64,000 nt of DNA from CAIWHR01 sp963781285 (GCA_963781285.1 CAWAFI010000015.1:1-64000); one strand, 5' to 3'; positions 43,739-53,241 are shown, numbered from the stretch's first letter. Made by a program: numbers and translations. Notes: generated by a model not told the origin, from the sequence alone.

Positions 43739-43957
43739 TCATTTCGCGCGGAAGATGATCCGCGCCCGGGTGAGGTCGTACGGCGTCAGGTCCACCGTCA
43801 CCTTGTCGCCCGGCAGTATCTTGATGTAGTGCATCCGCATCTTCCCGGAGATGTGGCCCAGCACGACGTGGCCGTTCTCCAGCTTCACCCGGAACGTCGC
43901 ATTGGGCAGCGTTTCCAGGATCTCGCCCTGCATCTGTATCGTGTCTTCCTTGGCCAT
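43739..43957 (-). CDS. infA: Translation initiation factor IF-1
   Basis: A 72-residue OB-fold factor that blocks the A site during initiation: MAKEDTIQMQGEILETLPNA, MRMHYIKILPGDKVTVDLTP. The start overlaps the secY stop as TGATG. infA in this position, between secY and rpmJ, is typical of Betaproteobacteria. Confidence 0.96.
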   Translation of the reverse strand: MAKEDTIQMQGEILETLPNATFRVKLENGHVVLGHISGKMRMHYIKILPGDKVTVDLTPYDLTRARIIFRAK

Positions 43958-45279
43958 CAACGCGTGGGCAGCCCACCCTTGAAATTCGCCTTCTTCAGCA
44001 GGCTTTCGTACTGCTGCGACATCAGGTAGGCCTGCACCTGCGTCATGAAGTCCATGGTCACCACCACGATGATCAGCAGCGACGTCCCGCCGAAGTAGAA
44101 CGGCACGTTCTTCCAGGCGATGAGGAAGTTCGGAATGAAACACACGACGACGAGATAGAGCGATCCGATCAGCGTCAGGCGCAGCGTGATTTTCTCGATG
44201 TACTTCGCCGTCTGCTCACCTGGCCGGTAACCCGGGATGAACGCGCCGCTCTTCTTCAGGTTCTCGGCCGTCTCCTTCGGGTTGTACTGCAGCGCCGTGT
44301 AGAAGAAGCAGAAGAAGATGATCGCGCTCGCGTAGAGGATTTCGTGCACCGGTTGGCCGGGTCCGAGCGTCGTGGCGAGGTCGCGCAGCCAGATCATCTG
44401 GTCGCCCTGGCCGAACCATGACGCGAGTGTGGCCGGAAACAGGATGATCGAGGAGGCGAAGATCGGCGGGATGACCCCGGCCATGTTGAGCTTCAGCGGC
44501 AGGTGCGAGCTCTGGCCCTGGTAGACTTTGTTTCCGACCTGGCGCTTCGCGTAATTGACCAGGATCTTGCGCAGCGCGCGCTCGACGAACACCACGAATG
44601 CGGTCACGAAGACGACGAGGACTGCGATGCCGAGCACCAGCGGGATCGAATACGCGCCGGTCCGCGCCTGTTCGAGGGTCAGGCCGATCGCATTGGGCAA
44701 CCCCGCCGCGATGCCCGCGAAGATGATGAGCGAGATGCCGTTGCCGAGGCCGCGCTCGGTGATCTGCTCGCCCAGCCACATCAGGAACATCGTCCCGGTG
44801 ACGAGCGTGATCGCCGTGATCAACCGGAACGGGAGGCCCGGCGCGAGGACGAGGCCGGCCTGCTGCTCGAGCGCGATCGAGATGCCGAGGGCCTGGAAGA
44901 ACGCGAGGCCCAGCGTCGCATAGCGCGTGTATTGGGTGATCTTGCGGCGCCCGGCTTCGCCTTCCTTCTTCAGCGCTTCGAGCGTGGGCACGACCACGGT
45001 GCACAGCTGCATGATGATCGAGGCCGAGATGTACGGCATGATCCCCAGCGCAAGGATCGAGAAGCGCTGCAATGCGCCGCCCGAGAAGACGTTGAACAGG
45101 CCGAGGATGCCGCCCTGCTGCTGCTGGAACAGGTCATTCAACACCTGCGCGTTGATACCCGGCACCGGGATGTGCGTCCCGATCCGGTAGACAACGAGCG
45201 CGCCCAGCAGGAACCACAGCCGCCGCTTCAAGTCGGCGTACCGGGACCCGCTCTTGAGGGCTGGATTGCTGATTGCCAA
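43957..45279 (-). CDS. secY: Preprotein translocase subunit SecY
   Basis: The 440-residue channel of the Sec translocon with ten membrane helices. Motifs: GTHIPVPGINAQVLNDLFQQ, LGIMPYISASIIMQLC and VFFVERALRKILVNY-like loop residues. The start is inferred as the TTG at 45279, preceded by AGAGG, giving AISNPALKSGSRYADLKRRL as the usual N-terminus; no ATG fits. Confidence 0.95.
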   Translation of the reverse strand: MAISNPALKSGSRYADLKRRLWFLLGALVVYRIGTHIPVPGINAQVLNDLFQQQQGGILGLFNVFSGGALQRFSILALGIMPYISASIIMQLCTVVVPTLEALKKEGEAGRRKITQYTRYATLGLAFFQALGISIALEQQAGLVLAPGLPFRLITAITLVTGTMFLMWLGEQITERGLGNGISLIIFAGIAAGLPNAIGLTLEQARTGAYSIPLVLGIAVLVVFVTAFVVFVERALRKILVNYAKRQVGNKVYQGQSSHLPLKLNMAGVIPPIFASSIILFPATLASWFGQGDQMIWLRDLATTLGPGQPVHEILYASAIIFFCFFYTALQYNPKETAENLKKSGAFIPGYRPGEQTAKYIEKITLRLTLIGSLYLVVVCFIPNFLIAWKNVPFYFGGTSLLIIVVVTMDFMTQVQAYLMSQQYESLLKKANFKGGLPTR

Positions 45280-45307
45280 GGCCTCTGTCCTCTGCTCGAT
45301 GCGCCGC

Positions 45308-45739
45308 TTACGCGACGCTGCCACCGGCGGCTTCGATCGCCGCCTTGGCGCCCTTGGTTGCGGCAATGCCCGAGAGCTTTACCGCCTTCTTCAATTCACC
45401 GGCCTTGATCACCTTGGCCGCCTTGGCCCGCGTCGGTACGAGGCCGGCAGCGCGCAGCGCGAGCAGATCGATGTCGGCGACCGGCAGCTTGGCGAGATCG
45501 GACAACCGGATTTCCGCCGTGTCGTGCCGCGTCGTCGAGACAAAGCCGCGCTTGGGCAGCCGCCGCTGCAGTGGCATCTGGCCGCCCTCGAAACCGACCT
45601 TGTGGAAGCCGCCCGAGCGCGACTTCTGACCCTTGTGACCGCGGCCCGCCGTCTTGCCGAGACCCGAGCCGATGCCGCGTCCGACGCGGCGGCTCGCCTT
45701 CTTCGACCCGGTGGCTGGCTTGATCGTGTTCAACCGCAT
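45308..45739 (-). CDS. rplO: 50S ribosomal protein L15
   Basis: A 143-residue protein with the glycine/arginine-rich N-terminus (RRVGRGIGSGLGKTAGRGHK) and the conserved GFEGGQMPLQRRLPKRGF. It lies between rpmD and secY as in most bacteria. Confidence 0.97.
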   Translation of the reverse strand: MRLNTIKPATGSKKASRRVGRGIGSGLGKTAGRGHKGQKSRSGGFHKVGFEGGQMPLQRRLPKRGFVSTTRHDTAEIRLSDLAKLPVADIDLLALRAAGLVPTRAKAAKVIKAGELKKAVKLSGIAATKGAKAAIEAAGGSVA

Positions 45740-45765
45740 TTCAGGTCTCCTGTCGCGGGCCCGGC

Positions 45766-45960
45766 TCAGGCCTTCGGCTCGGCAACCTTCACGAGGTAGC
45801 CGACCTTGTTGATCATGCCGCGTGTGGCCGGCGTGTCGACGACGTCGACCGAGTGGTTCGTCCACTTGAGGCCGAGGCCACGCACCGTATCGCGGTGGTC
45901 CTGCTTGCAGCTGTTGGTGCTCTTCACCAGCGTCACCCGCAGCTTTTTCTGCGCGGTCAT
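45766..45960 (-). CDS. rpmD: 50S ribosomal protein L30
   Basis: A 64-residue protein, MTAQKKLRVTLVKSTNSCKQ, then RDTVRGLGLKWTNHSVDVVD. The start overlaps the rpsE stop by 4 bp. Confidence 0.96.
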   Translation of the reverse strand: MTAQKKLRVTLVKSTNSCKQDHRDTVRGLGLKWTNHSVDVVDTPATRGMINKVGYLVKVAEPKA

Positions 45961-46487
45961 GCCGACGCCTCCATCAGCTGCTCGACCGTCATCCCGCGCT
46001 TGGCCGCGATCTCGGCCGGCGAATTGAGGTTCTCGAGCGCGTTCAGCGTCGCGCGCACCAGGTTGTACGGATTGGTCGAGCCATGGCACTTGGCGAGCAC
46101 ATTGGTGACCCCGACCACCTCGAACACCGCGCGCATCGGGCCGCCGGCGATGACGCCCGTGCCCTCGGCCGCCGGCTGCATGAACACCTTCGTCGCGCCA
46201 TGCCGGCCCTCGACGGCGTGGTGCACGGTACCGCTCTTCAGGTTGACTTTGATCATCCGCCGGCGCGCTTCGTCCATCGCCTTCTGCACCGCGACCGGGA
46301 CTTCCTTGGCCTTGCCCTTGCCCATGCCGACACGCCCGTTGCCATCGCCGACAACGGTCAGCGCGGCGAACGCGAGAATCCGTCCACCCTTCACCACCTT
46401 GGTGACGCGGTTGATCGCGATCATCTTCTCTTTCAGGCCGTCGCCGCGCTCGTCCTGCTGCTGCTGCCGCTGCTGCATTCGTGCCAT
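45957..46487 (-). CDS. rpsE: 30S ribosomal protein S5
   Basis: A 176-residue protein involved in mRNA entry and decoding fidelity. The N-terminus carries an unusual glutamine run (MARMQQRQQQQDERGDGLKE) before the standard core (MIAINRVTKVVKGGRILAFA, GIAAKRG-type C-terminus AEIAAKRGMTVEQLMEA). Confidence 0.97.
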   Translation of the reverse strand: MARMQQRQQQQDERGDGLKEKMIAINRVTKVVKGGRILAFAALTVVGDGNGRVGMGKGKAKEVPVAVQKAMDEARRRMIKVNLKSGTVHHAVEGRHGATKVFMQPAAEGTGVIAGGPMRAVFEVVGVTNVLAKCHGSTNPYNLVRATLNALENLNSPAEIAAKRGMTVEQLMEASA

Positions 46488-46516
46488 GTCGGACCCTTGT
46501 CTATTTCAGTGCCGCG

Positions 46517-46870
46517 TCAGAACTTGAGACCGTTCTCACGCGCCGCGTCGGCCAGCGCTTGAACGCGTCCGTGATAACGGTAGCCGGAGCGGTCGAAGGC
46601 AACCGCTTCGATGCCCAGCGCCTTGGCGCGGTCGGCAATCCGCTTTCCGACGACCGCAGCGGCCGCCTTGGTGCCGCCGTTCTTCACGTCCTTGCGCACG
46701 TCGGCTTCGAGCGTCGACGCGCTCGCCAGCACGCGATTGCCCGCCGGCGCGACGATCTGCGCGTAGATGTGACAGTTCGACCGGCTCACGGTGAGGCGTG
46801 TCGCGCATTGCAGCGCGATACGCACCCGCGTCTTGCGGGCGCGGCGGAGTCGGGCTTCCTTCTTGTTCAT
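46517..46870 (-). CDS. rplR: 50S ribosomal protein L18
   Basis: A 117-residue 5S rRNA-binding protein: MNKKEARLRRARKTRVRIAL, GIEAVAFDRSGYRYHGRVQA. Normal length and order. Confidence 0.97.
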   Translation of the reverse strand: MNKKEARLRRARKTRVRIALQCATRLTVSRSNCHIYAQIVAPAGNRVLASASTLEADVRKDVKNGGTKAAAAVVGKRIADRAKALGIEAVAFDRSGYRYHGRVQALADAARENGLKF

Positions 46871-46890
46871 CGGATACCTCTGCCGTTAAC

Positions 46891-47418
46891 CTATTTTTTC
46901 TTGGTCTCTTTGATCACCACGCGCTCGCCGACGTAGCGCACACCCTTGCCCTTGTACGGTTCCGGCGGACGGTACGCGCGGATTTCCGCGGCGACCTGGC
47001 CGACCTGCTGCTTGTCGATGCCCTTCACCACGATTTCCGTCTGTGCCGGCGTCTCGACCTTGACACCCTTCGGCATCGTGTGGACGACCGGGTGCGAGAA
47101 GCCGAGCGAGAGGTTGATCTTGTCCCCGGCGGCCTGGGCCCGGAACCCAACGCCCACCAGCGTCAGCTTCTTCTCGAAGCCCGCGGTCACGCCCTTGACC
47201 ATGTTCGCCACCAGCGCTCGCAGCGTGCCGTGCATGGGCTTGGCCGCCTCGCCGGCGGCCTTGCAGACGAGCGTGTCACCATCGCGTTCAATCGCAAGCT
47301 CGCTGCCGTAGGTGCGGGTCAGCGTGCCCAGCGGCCCCTTGACCGTGATGGCGCCGGCCGCGAGCGTCACCTCGACCTTGGCCGGCAGCGGGATGGGATG
47401 GTTGCCAATGCGCGACAT
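46891..47418 (-). CDS. rplF: 50S ribosomal protein L6
   Basis: A 175-residue protein near the factor-binding centre: MSRIGNHPIPLPAKVEVTLA, and the C-terminal PPEPYKGKGVRYVGERVVIK. Confidence 0.97.
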   Translation of the reverse strand: MSRIGNHPIPLPAKVEVTLAAGAITVKGPLGTLTRTYGSELAIERDGDTLVCKAAGEAAKPMHGTLRALVANMVKGVTAGFEKKLTLVGVGFRAQAAGDKINLSLGFSHPVVHTMPKGVKVETPAQTEIVVKGIDKQQVGQVAAEIRAYRPPEPYKGKGVRYVGERVVIKETKKK

Positions 47419-47439
47419 TTGTTCGGTCCCCGGTTGCCG

Positions 47440-47835
47440 TCAGGCGACGATGCAGAGCACTTCACCGCCGACACCCGTGGCGCGCGCCTTGCGGTCGGTC
47501 ATCACGCCGCGCGACGTCGACACGATTGCGATGCCGAGTCCGTTCATCACGCGCGGGATGTCGTCCTTGCTCTTGTAGATGCGCAACCCGGGCTTCGAAA
47601 CGCGCTCGATGCGCTCGATCACCGGCCGTCCGGCGTAGTACTTGAGTGCGATCTCGAGTACGGGCTTCACTTCCTCGCCCGACACCTTGAAGTCCTCGAT
47701 GTAACCCTCGTCCTTCAACACCTTGGCGATGGCCAGCTTGACCTTGGACGAGGGCATCGCGACAACAGTCTGCTCCACCATCTGCGCGTTGCGGATGCGC
47801 GTCAGCATGTCGGCGATCGGATCAGTCATGCTCAT
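47440..47835 (-). CDS. rpsH: 30S ribosomal protein S8
   Basis: A 131-residue assembly protein: MSMTDPIADMLTRIRNAQMV, and the C-terminal VSTSRGVMTDRKARATGVGG. The first ATG (47835) follows GGTGA; a second in-frame ATG two codons on is also possible. Confidence 0.97.
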   Translation of the reverse strand: MSMTDPIADMLTRIRNAQMVEQTVVAMPSSKVKLAIAKVLKDEGYIEDFKVSGEEVKPVLEIALKYYAGRPVIERIERVSKPGLRIYKSKDDIPRVMNGLGIAIVSTSRGVMTDRKARATGVGGEVLCIVA

Positions 47836-47849
47836 GCTTCACCTCACCT

Positions 47850-48155
47850 TTACCAGCTGGCCTTGACGATGCCCGGCACTTCACCGCGCATCGCGAATTC
47901 GCGCAGCTTGTTGCGAGCGAGGCCGAACTTGCGGAAGTAGCCGCGAGGACGGCCCGTGATCGCGCAGCGGTTCCGCAAGCGCGTCGGATTTGCGTTGCGC
48001 GGCAGCTGTTGCAGCTTCTGCCGCGCGGCGAAGCGCTCTTCGTCGGACATCTTCGTGTTGTCGACGATCGCAACGAGCGCGGCGCGCTTTTTGGCGTACT
48101 TCTTCACCAGCGCCTTGCGCTTTTCCTCGCGGTTGATCAGGGACAATTTCGCCAT
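47850..48155 (-). CDS. rpsN: 30S ribosomal protein S14
   Basis: A 101-residue protein of the zinc-free type: MAKLSLINREEKRKALVKKY, NRCAITGRPRGYFRKFGLAR. The CXXC zinc motif of the short form is absent, as is usual in proteobacteria. Confidence 0.97.
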   Translation of the reverse strand: MAKLSLINREEKRKALVKKYAKKRAALVAIVDNTKMSDEERFAARQKLQQLPRNANPTRLRNRCAITGRPRGYFRKFGLARNKLREFAMRGEVPGIVKASW

Positions 48156-48162
48156 GGCAGCC

Positions 48163-48702
48163 TCAGTTCTTGAACGGGAAGCGGAACGCGGACAGCAGCG
48201 CCTTCGCCTCGGCGTCGGTCTTCGCGGTGGTCGCGATCGTGATGTTCATTCCCCGCAGCGCGTCGATCTTGTCGTACTCGATCTCCGGGAAGATGATCTG
48301 TTCCTTGACGCCCATGTTGAAGTTGCCGCGGCCGTCGAACGAGCGTCCCGACACGCCGCGAAAGTCGCGCACGCGCGGCAGCGCGATCGAGATCAGCCGG
48401 TCGAGAAACTCGTACATGCGAGCCTGGCGCAGCGTGACCATGCAGCCGATCGGGTAGCCCTCGCGGATCTTGAAGCCGGCGATCGCCTTCTTCGCCTTGG
48501 TAATCACCGGCTTCTGTCCCGCGACCTTCTGCATGTCGCCGGCGGCGTTCTCCAGCAGTTTCTTGTCGCCGATCGCCTCGCCCACACCCATGTTGAGGAC
48601 GATCTTCTCGATGCGCGGCACTTGCATCACCGACTTGTAGCCGAACTGCTTGGTCAGCGCGGGCACCACTTCCTTCTTGTAGATTTCCTTCAGGCGAGCC
48701 AT
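48163..48702 (-). CDS. rplE: 50S ribosomal protein L5
   Basis: A 179-residue 5S rRNA-binding protein: MARLKEIYKKEVVPALTKQF, KIVLNMGVGEAIGDKKLLEN, TTAKTDAEAKALLSAFRFPF. The start at 48702 has GGAGGGG upstream on the minus strand. Confidence 0.97.
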   Translation of the reverse strand: MARLKEIYKKEVVPALTKQFGYKSVMQVPRIEKIVLNMGVGEAIGDKKLLENAAGDMQKVAGQKPVITKAKKAIAGFKIREGYPIGCMVTLRQARMYEFLDRLISIALPRVRDFRGVSGRSFDGRGNFNMGVKEQIIFPEIEYDKIDALRGMNITIATTAKTDAEAKALLSAFRFPFKN

Positions 48703-48715
48703 GGTCCCCTCCTTC

Positions 48716-49030
48716 CTATGCGCCGACCAGCTCGCCGTTGGACTTGAAAAAGCGGACCTTGCGCCCGTCCTGGAGCACGCGGACACCGACGCGGTCGGCC
48801 TTCTGCGTAACCGGGTTCCAGACTGCGACGTTCGACGCATGGATGGGCATCTCCTTGTTGACGATGCCTCCCTGCTCGCCCTTCATCGGATTGGGCCGCT
48901 GGTGCTTTTTCACTTGATTGATCCCGGCGACGATGACATGCTCGGCGAGCACGCGCTTTACCTCGCCGCGCTTGCCCTTGTCGCGACCGGCGATCACGAC
49001 GACGTTGTCGCCCTTCTTGATCTTGCGCAT
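48716..49030 (-). CDS. rplX: 50S ribosomal protein L24
   Basis: A 104-residue assembly initiator with a KOW motif (GDNVVVIAGRDKGKRGEVKR). The start at 49030 (MRKIKKGD) follows rplN by 8 bp. Confidence 0.97.
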   Translation of the reverse strand: MRKIKKGDNVVVIAGRDKGKRGEVKRVLAEHVIVAGINQVKKHQRPNPMKGEQGGIVNKEMPIHASNVAVWNPVTQKADRVGVRVLQDGRKVRFFKSNGELVGA

Positions 49031-49038
49031 GGCAACCT

Positions 49039-49407
49039 CTATAGAACTTCCGGCGCGAGCGAGACGATCTTCATGAACCGCTCGGTGCGAAGCTCTCTCG
49101 TGACCGGCCCGAAGATGCGCGTGCCGATCGGCTCGAGCTTCGGCGTGAGCAGAACCGCGGCGTTGGTGTCGAAGCACACCTTGGCGCCGTCGTCGCGGCG
49201 CACGCCGTGGCGCGTGCGCACCACGACGGCGTTGTAGATCTCGCCCTTCTTGACGCGACCGCGCGGGGCCGCATCCTTGATGCTGACCTTGATCACGTCA
49301 CCGATATGCGCGTAACGGCGCTTGGAGCCCCCGAGCACCTTGATACACATGACCCGGCGGGCACCGGTATTGTCGGCGACCTCCAGCATCGATTGCATCT
49401 GGATCAT
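49039..49407 (-). CDS. rplN: 50S ribosomal protein L14
   Basis: A 122-residue protein at the subunit interface: MIQMQSMLEVADNTGARRVM, and GPVTRELRTERFMKIVSLAP. It is preceded by a 223-bp gap with its own promoter candidate. Confidence 0.97.
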   Translation of the reverse strand: MIQMQSMLEVADNTGARRVMCIKVLGGSKRRYAHIGDVIKVSIKDAAPRGRVKKGEIYNAVVVRTRHGVRRDDGAKVCFDTNAAVLLTPKLEPIGTRIFGPVTRELRTERFMKIVSLAPEVL

Positions 49408-49453
49408 TGCTGCTTCTCCAACTTAATCCGCAGTTCGCGCCGCTGCCGCGTCT

Positions 49454-49470
49454 GCGAATGTCACATTCGC
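49454..49470. repeat. Palindrome in the rpsQ-rplN gap
   Basis: GCGAATGT and ACATTCGC form perfect 8-bp arms around one base. On the minus strand it lies between the promoter candidate and rplN, where it could form a leader hairpin. Nothing else is recognisable in the gap 49408-49630 apart from that promoter. Confidence 0.5.
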
Positions 49471-49579
49471 GGCTGCGGTCGCGGCTCTTGCGCCGCGGCC
49501 AGTTTTGGACCCCGTCCGGGGATTCACCGCGGGACGGGTCCCCTCGACCGGGAGCCGGACCGCGGAAGGCGAAACAAAA

Positions 49580-49608
49580 ATTATGGCACTTTTCCCTGTC
49601 TTTGGCAA
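49580..49608 (-). promoter_or_regulatory. Internal sigma-70 promoter before rplN
   Basis: On the minus strand TTGCCA and CATAAT are separated by exactly 17 bp, 22 bp after the rpsQ stop. It would start a transcript for rplN and the spc genes independent of the S10 promoter. Confidence 0.7.
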
Positions 49609-49630
49609 CATCGGCCGAGCAATCAACCTG

Positions 49631-49942
49631 TTAGATGACCTTTGCCTTCTCGATCAGCTTCGTCACCCGGTAGGCCTTGGTCTTGGCGAGCTTGCGGCAA
49701 GCCTGGATCTCGACCAGGTCGCCTTCCTTGAACTCGTTTTTCTCGTCGTGCGCGTGAAACTTGCGGCTCTTGGTCACGACCTTGCCGTACAACGCATGCT
49801 TGACCCGCCGCTCGACTAACACCGTGACGGTCTTGTCCATCTTGTCGCCGACGACCCGGCCGGTCAGGACCTGAACAATCGTCTTTTTCGGCGCTGGCGC
49901 CGGTACCGGCTGCACCCCGGCCTGGATCTGCTCGCTCATCAT
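49631..49942 (-). CDS. rpsQ: 30S ribosomal protein S17
   Basis: A 103-residue OB-fold protein (LTGRVVGDKMDKTVTVLVER, YGKVVTKSRKFHAHDEKNEF). It has a longer N-terminus (MSEQIQAGVQPVPAPAPKKT) than many relatives. Two consecutive ATGs overlap the rpmC stop; either may be used. Confidence 0.96.
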   Translation of the reverse strand: MMSEQIQAGVQPVPAPAPKKTIVQVLTGRVVGDKMDKTVTVLVERRVKHALYGKVVTKSRKFHAHDEKNEFKEGDLVEIQACRKLAKTKAYRVTKLIEKAKVI

Positions 49943-50148
49943 GCCTGCCCTGTCGCCTTCTGGTGAATGAGGGTTCGCGCGCGGGCAATGTTTCGCCGCA
50001 CCTGCTTAAGCTTGGCGTGGTTCTGCAACTGCTGGGTGGCCTTCTGCATCCGGAGCCCGAATTGCTCCTTCAGAAGCGCGTCAAGCTCCGTCTTGAGCTC
50101 CGCCGGTGACTTCGAGGCCAGCGCCTTTTTCGTGTCCGTCAGTTTCAT
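49939..50148 (-). CDS. rpmC: 50S ribosomal protein L29
   Basis: A 69-residue helical protein at the exit tunnel: LKTELDALLKEQFGLRMQKA, then LKQVRRNIARARTLIHQKA. Confidence 0.96.
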   Translation of the reverse strand: MKLTDTKKALASKSPAELKTELDALLKEQFGLRMQKATQQLQNHAKLKQVRRNIARARTLIHQKATGQA

Positions 50149-50159
50149 CGTGGCCTCCG

Positions 50160-50556
50160 TCAGCCGACCAGGCGGTGGACGAACGTCGTGCGGATCGGCA
50201 GTTTCGCTGCGGCCAGTGCGAACGCCTCGCGCGCGACCGTCTCATCCACGCCGTCCATCTCGTACAGAACCTTCCCCGGAACGATCTCGGCGACGTAGAA
50301 CTCCGGATTGCCCTTCCCGTTGCCCATCCGGACTTCGGCGGGCTTCTTCGACATCGGCTTGTCCGGAAATATCCGGATCCACACGCGTCCGCCACGTTTG
50401 ATGTGGCGCGTCATGGCGCGCCGCGCGGCCTCGATCTGCCGCGCGGTCAGGCGACCGCGGCCGGTCGCCTTCAGGCCGTACTCGCCGAAGCTGACCTTGT
50501 TGCCGACGGTCGCAACGCCCTTGTTGCGGCCCTTCTGCTCCTTGCGGTACTTCCTT

Positions 50557-50573
<17 letters not shown>
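50160..50573 (-). CDS. rplP: 50S ribosomal protein L16
   Basis: A 137-residue protein near the A-site tRNA: MLQPARRKYRKEQKGRNKGV, GGRVWIRIFPDKPMSKKPAE. Its start lies 17 bp inside the end of rpsC. Confidence 0.97.
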
Positions 50574-51276
<703 letters not shown>

Positions 51277-51285
51277 GGAATTCCC

Positions 51286-51621
51286 TTATTTGCCGTCGCC
51301 GACGACGACATGGATGTGGCAGGTCTGCTTCATGATGACGTTGCCACGGCCCTTGGCGCGCGCGGTGAAGCGACGCAGGCTGTCCGCCTTGTCGACACAG
51401 ATCGACTTGACCTTGAGCTCGTCGACGTCGGCACCGTCATTGTGCTCGGCGTTAGCGATCGCCGACTCGAGCACCTTCCGAATGATCACGGCACCTTTCT
51501 TCGGGCTGAAGGCGAGGACGTTCAGCGCCTTGTCGACCGGCAGGCCGCGAATCTGGTCGGCGACGAGTCGTCCCTTCTGAGCCGACAGGCGGACGCCACG
51601 CAGGATTGCCTTGGTTTCCAT
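51286..51621 (-). CDS. rplV: 50S ribosomal protein L22
   Basis: A 111-residue protein lining the exit tunnel: METKAILRGVRLSAQKGRLV, RFTARAKGRGNVIMKQTCHI. Confidence 0.97.
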   Translation of the reverse strand: METKAILRGVRLSAQKGRLVADQIRGLPVDKALNVLAFSPKKGAVIIRKVLESAIANAEHNDGADVDELKVKSICVDKADSLRRFTARAKGRGNVIMKQTCHIHVVVGDGK

Positions 51622-51631
51622 TCGCGATCCC

Positions 51632-51928
51632 CTACTTCTTCGGCGGCGGGGCCGGCGCCGCGACCTTCTTGTCGGACGAGTGGCCCTTGAACGTGCGCGT
51701 CAGCGCGAACTCGCCGAGCTTGTGGCCGACCATGTTCTCCGACACGTACACCGGGATGTGCTGCTTGCCGTTGTGGACGGCGATCGTCAGCCCGACGAAC
51801 TCGGGCGTGATCGTCGACCGGCGCGACCAGGTCTTGATCGGCTTCTTGTCGCTCACCGCGCGTGCGGCCTCCACCTTCGACAGCAGGTGGTCGTCGACGA
51901 ACGGACCCTTCTTGATTGAACGAGCCAT
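51632..51928 (-). CDS. rpsS: 30S ribosomal protein S19
   Basis: A 98-residue protein of the small-subunit head: MARSIKKGPFVDDHLLSKVE, ENMVGHKLGEFALTRTFKGH. The start at 51928; the longer frame upstream is spurious. The tail is proline/lysine-rich. Confidence 0.97.
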   Translation of the reverse strand: MARSIKKGPFVDDHLLSKVEAARAVSDKKPIKTWSRRSTITPEFVGLTIAVHNGKQHIPVYVSENMVGHKLGEFALTRTFKGHSSDKKVAAPAPPPKK

Positions 51929-51945
51929 GTTCCCGTTATCCTCGG

Positions 51946-52779
51946 TTAGCCTTTGGTCGCGTGCCGACGACGCACGATCATCGAATCCGTCCGCTTGTTC
52001 TTGCGTGTCTTGTATCCCTTGGCGGGCGTGCCCCACGGCGACATCGGATGGTGGCGGCCGCCGCCTCCGTTGGTGCGCCCCCCCATCGGGTGGTCGACCG
52101 GATTCATGCAGATGCCGCGCACCGTCGGGCGGATACCACGCCAGCGGTTGGCGCCGGCCTTGCCGATCGAGCGCAGGCTGTGCTCCTCGTTACCGACTTC
52201 GCCGATCGTGGCCCTGCAGTTCACGTGCACCTTGCGGATCTCGCCGGAGCGCAACCGAAGCTGCGCGTAGTCGCCTTCGCGGGCGAGCAGCTGGACCGCC
52301 GCGCCGGCCGAACGCGCGAGTTGCGCGCCCTTGCCGGGCAACATCTCGATCGCGTGCACCGTCGTCCCGACCGGGATGTTGCGCAACGGGAGGCAGTTGC
52401 CCGGCTTGATCGGCGCTTCCGGGCCGGATTGCAGCACCGTGCCGACCGTTACACCGCGCGGAGCGATCACGTAGCGGCGCTCGCCGTCGCCGTAGAGCAG
52501 CAGTGCCAGGTGCGCACTGCGATTCGGGTCGTACTCGAGCCGCTCGACCCTGGCCGGAACGCCATCCTTGCCGCGCTTGAAGTCGACGATGCGATAGTGG
52601 TGCTTGTGCCCGCCACCCTTGTGCCGCATCGTGATGTGGCCGTTGTTGTTCCGGCCCGATCCGCGCTTCTGACTCTCGGTCAACGCGTCGACGGGCGGCC
52701 CCTTGTGCAGGTGCGGATGGACGACCTTTACCAGCGCGCGGCGGCCCGGCGAGGTCGGCTTTACTTTCTGGAGCGGCAT
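51946..52779 (-). CDS. rplB: 50S ribosomal protein L2
   Basis: A 277-residue protein of the peptidyl transferase region: MPLQKVKPTSPGRRALVKVV, and the conserved GVAMNPVDH-like segment GICMNPVDHPMGGRTNGGGG near the C-terminus. The start at 52779 is the canonical one. Confidence 0.97.
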   Translation of the reverse strand: MPLQKVKPTSPGRRALVKVVHPHLHKGPPVDALTESQKRGSGRNNNGHITMRHKGGGHKHHYRIVDFKRGKDGVPARVERLEYDPNRSAHLALLLYGDGERRYVIAPRGVTVGTVLQSGPEAPIKPGNCLPLRNIPVGTTVHAIEMLPGKGAQLARSAGAAVQLLAREGDYAQLRLRSGEIRKVHVNCRATIGEVGNEEHSLRSIGKAGANRWRGIRPTVRGICMNPVDHPMGGRTNGGGGRHHPMSPWGTPAKGYKTRKNKRTDSMIVRRRHATKG

Positions 52780-52926
52780 GTTAGGTCTCCCGATGGGCCG
52801 CCCCGAGGGAGACCCGCGCCCCCTCAGGGGGCAGCGAACACAAGGCCGAAGGCCGAAGGACAGCCGAAGGCTGGTCCCGCGAAGCGGGATGCGGCGCAGC
52901 CGCACAAAGTGAGCTTGGGGGCACGT
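52780..52926. repeat. rplW-rplB spacer with repeated hairpins
   Basis: This 147-bp gap is unusually long for the S10 operon and is made of short palindromes: GGGAGACC/GGTCTCCC-type arms (52786-52815), CCCCCTCAGGGGG, two GGCCGAA repeats, TCCCGCGAAGCGGGA and GCGGCGCAGCCGC. No gene is present. It looks like an intergenic repeat cluster inserted in an otherwise compact operon. Confidence 0.6.
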
Positions 52927-53241
52927 TTATTTCTCCGGCGCGAAATTGATTTCCTGTCCCGGCTTGAGGCAGACGTACGCCTTCTTCCAGTTGCGCCGCC
53001 GGCCTTTGAAACGCCCGAAGCGCTTGACCTTGCCGCCGACGTTGGCGATCTGGACGCTTTCCACCTCGACCTTGAACATCGCCTCGACCGCGGCCTTCAC
53101 TTCGGGCTTGGTCGCGTCCTGCAACACCTTGAAGATCACCTGGGAGTGGCGGTCGGCAATGAACGTGGCCTTTTCGGACACGACCGGCGCGAGCAGCACC
53201 AGCGCCAGGCGCTCGGAATCGAATTGTCGCGCGGCGGTCAT
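52927..53241 (-). CDS. rplW: 50S ribosomal protein L23
   Basis: A 104-residue exit-tunnel protein that docks trigger factor and SRP: LLAPVVSEKATFIADRHSQV, KVKRFGRFKGRRRNWKKAYV. The start overlaps the rplD stop (ATGA). Confidence 0.97.
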   Translation of the reverse strand: MTAARQFDSERLALVLLAPVVSEKATFIADRHSQVIFKVLQDATKPEVKAAVEAMFKVEVESVQIANVGGKVKRFGRFKGRRRNWKKAYVCLKPGQEINFAPEK

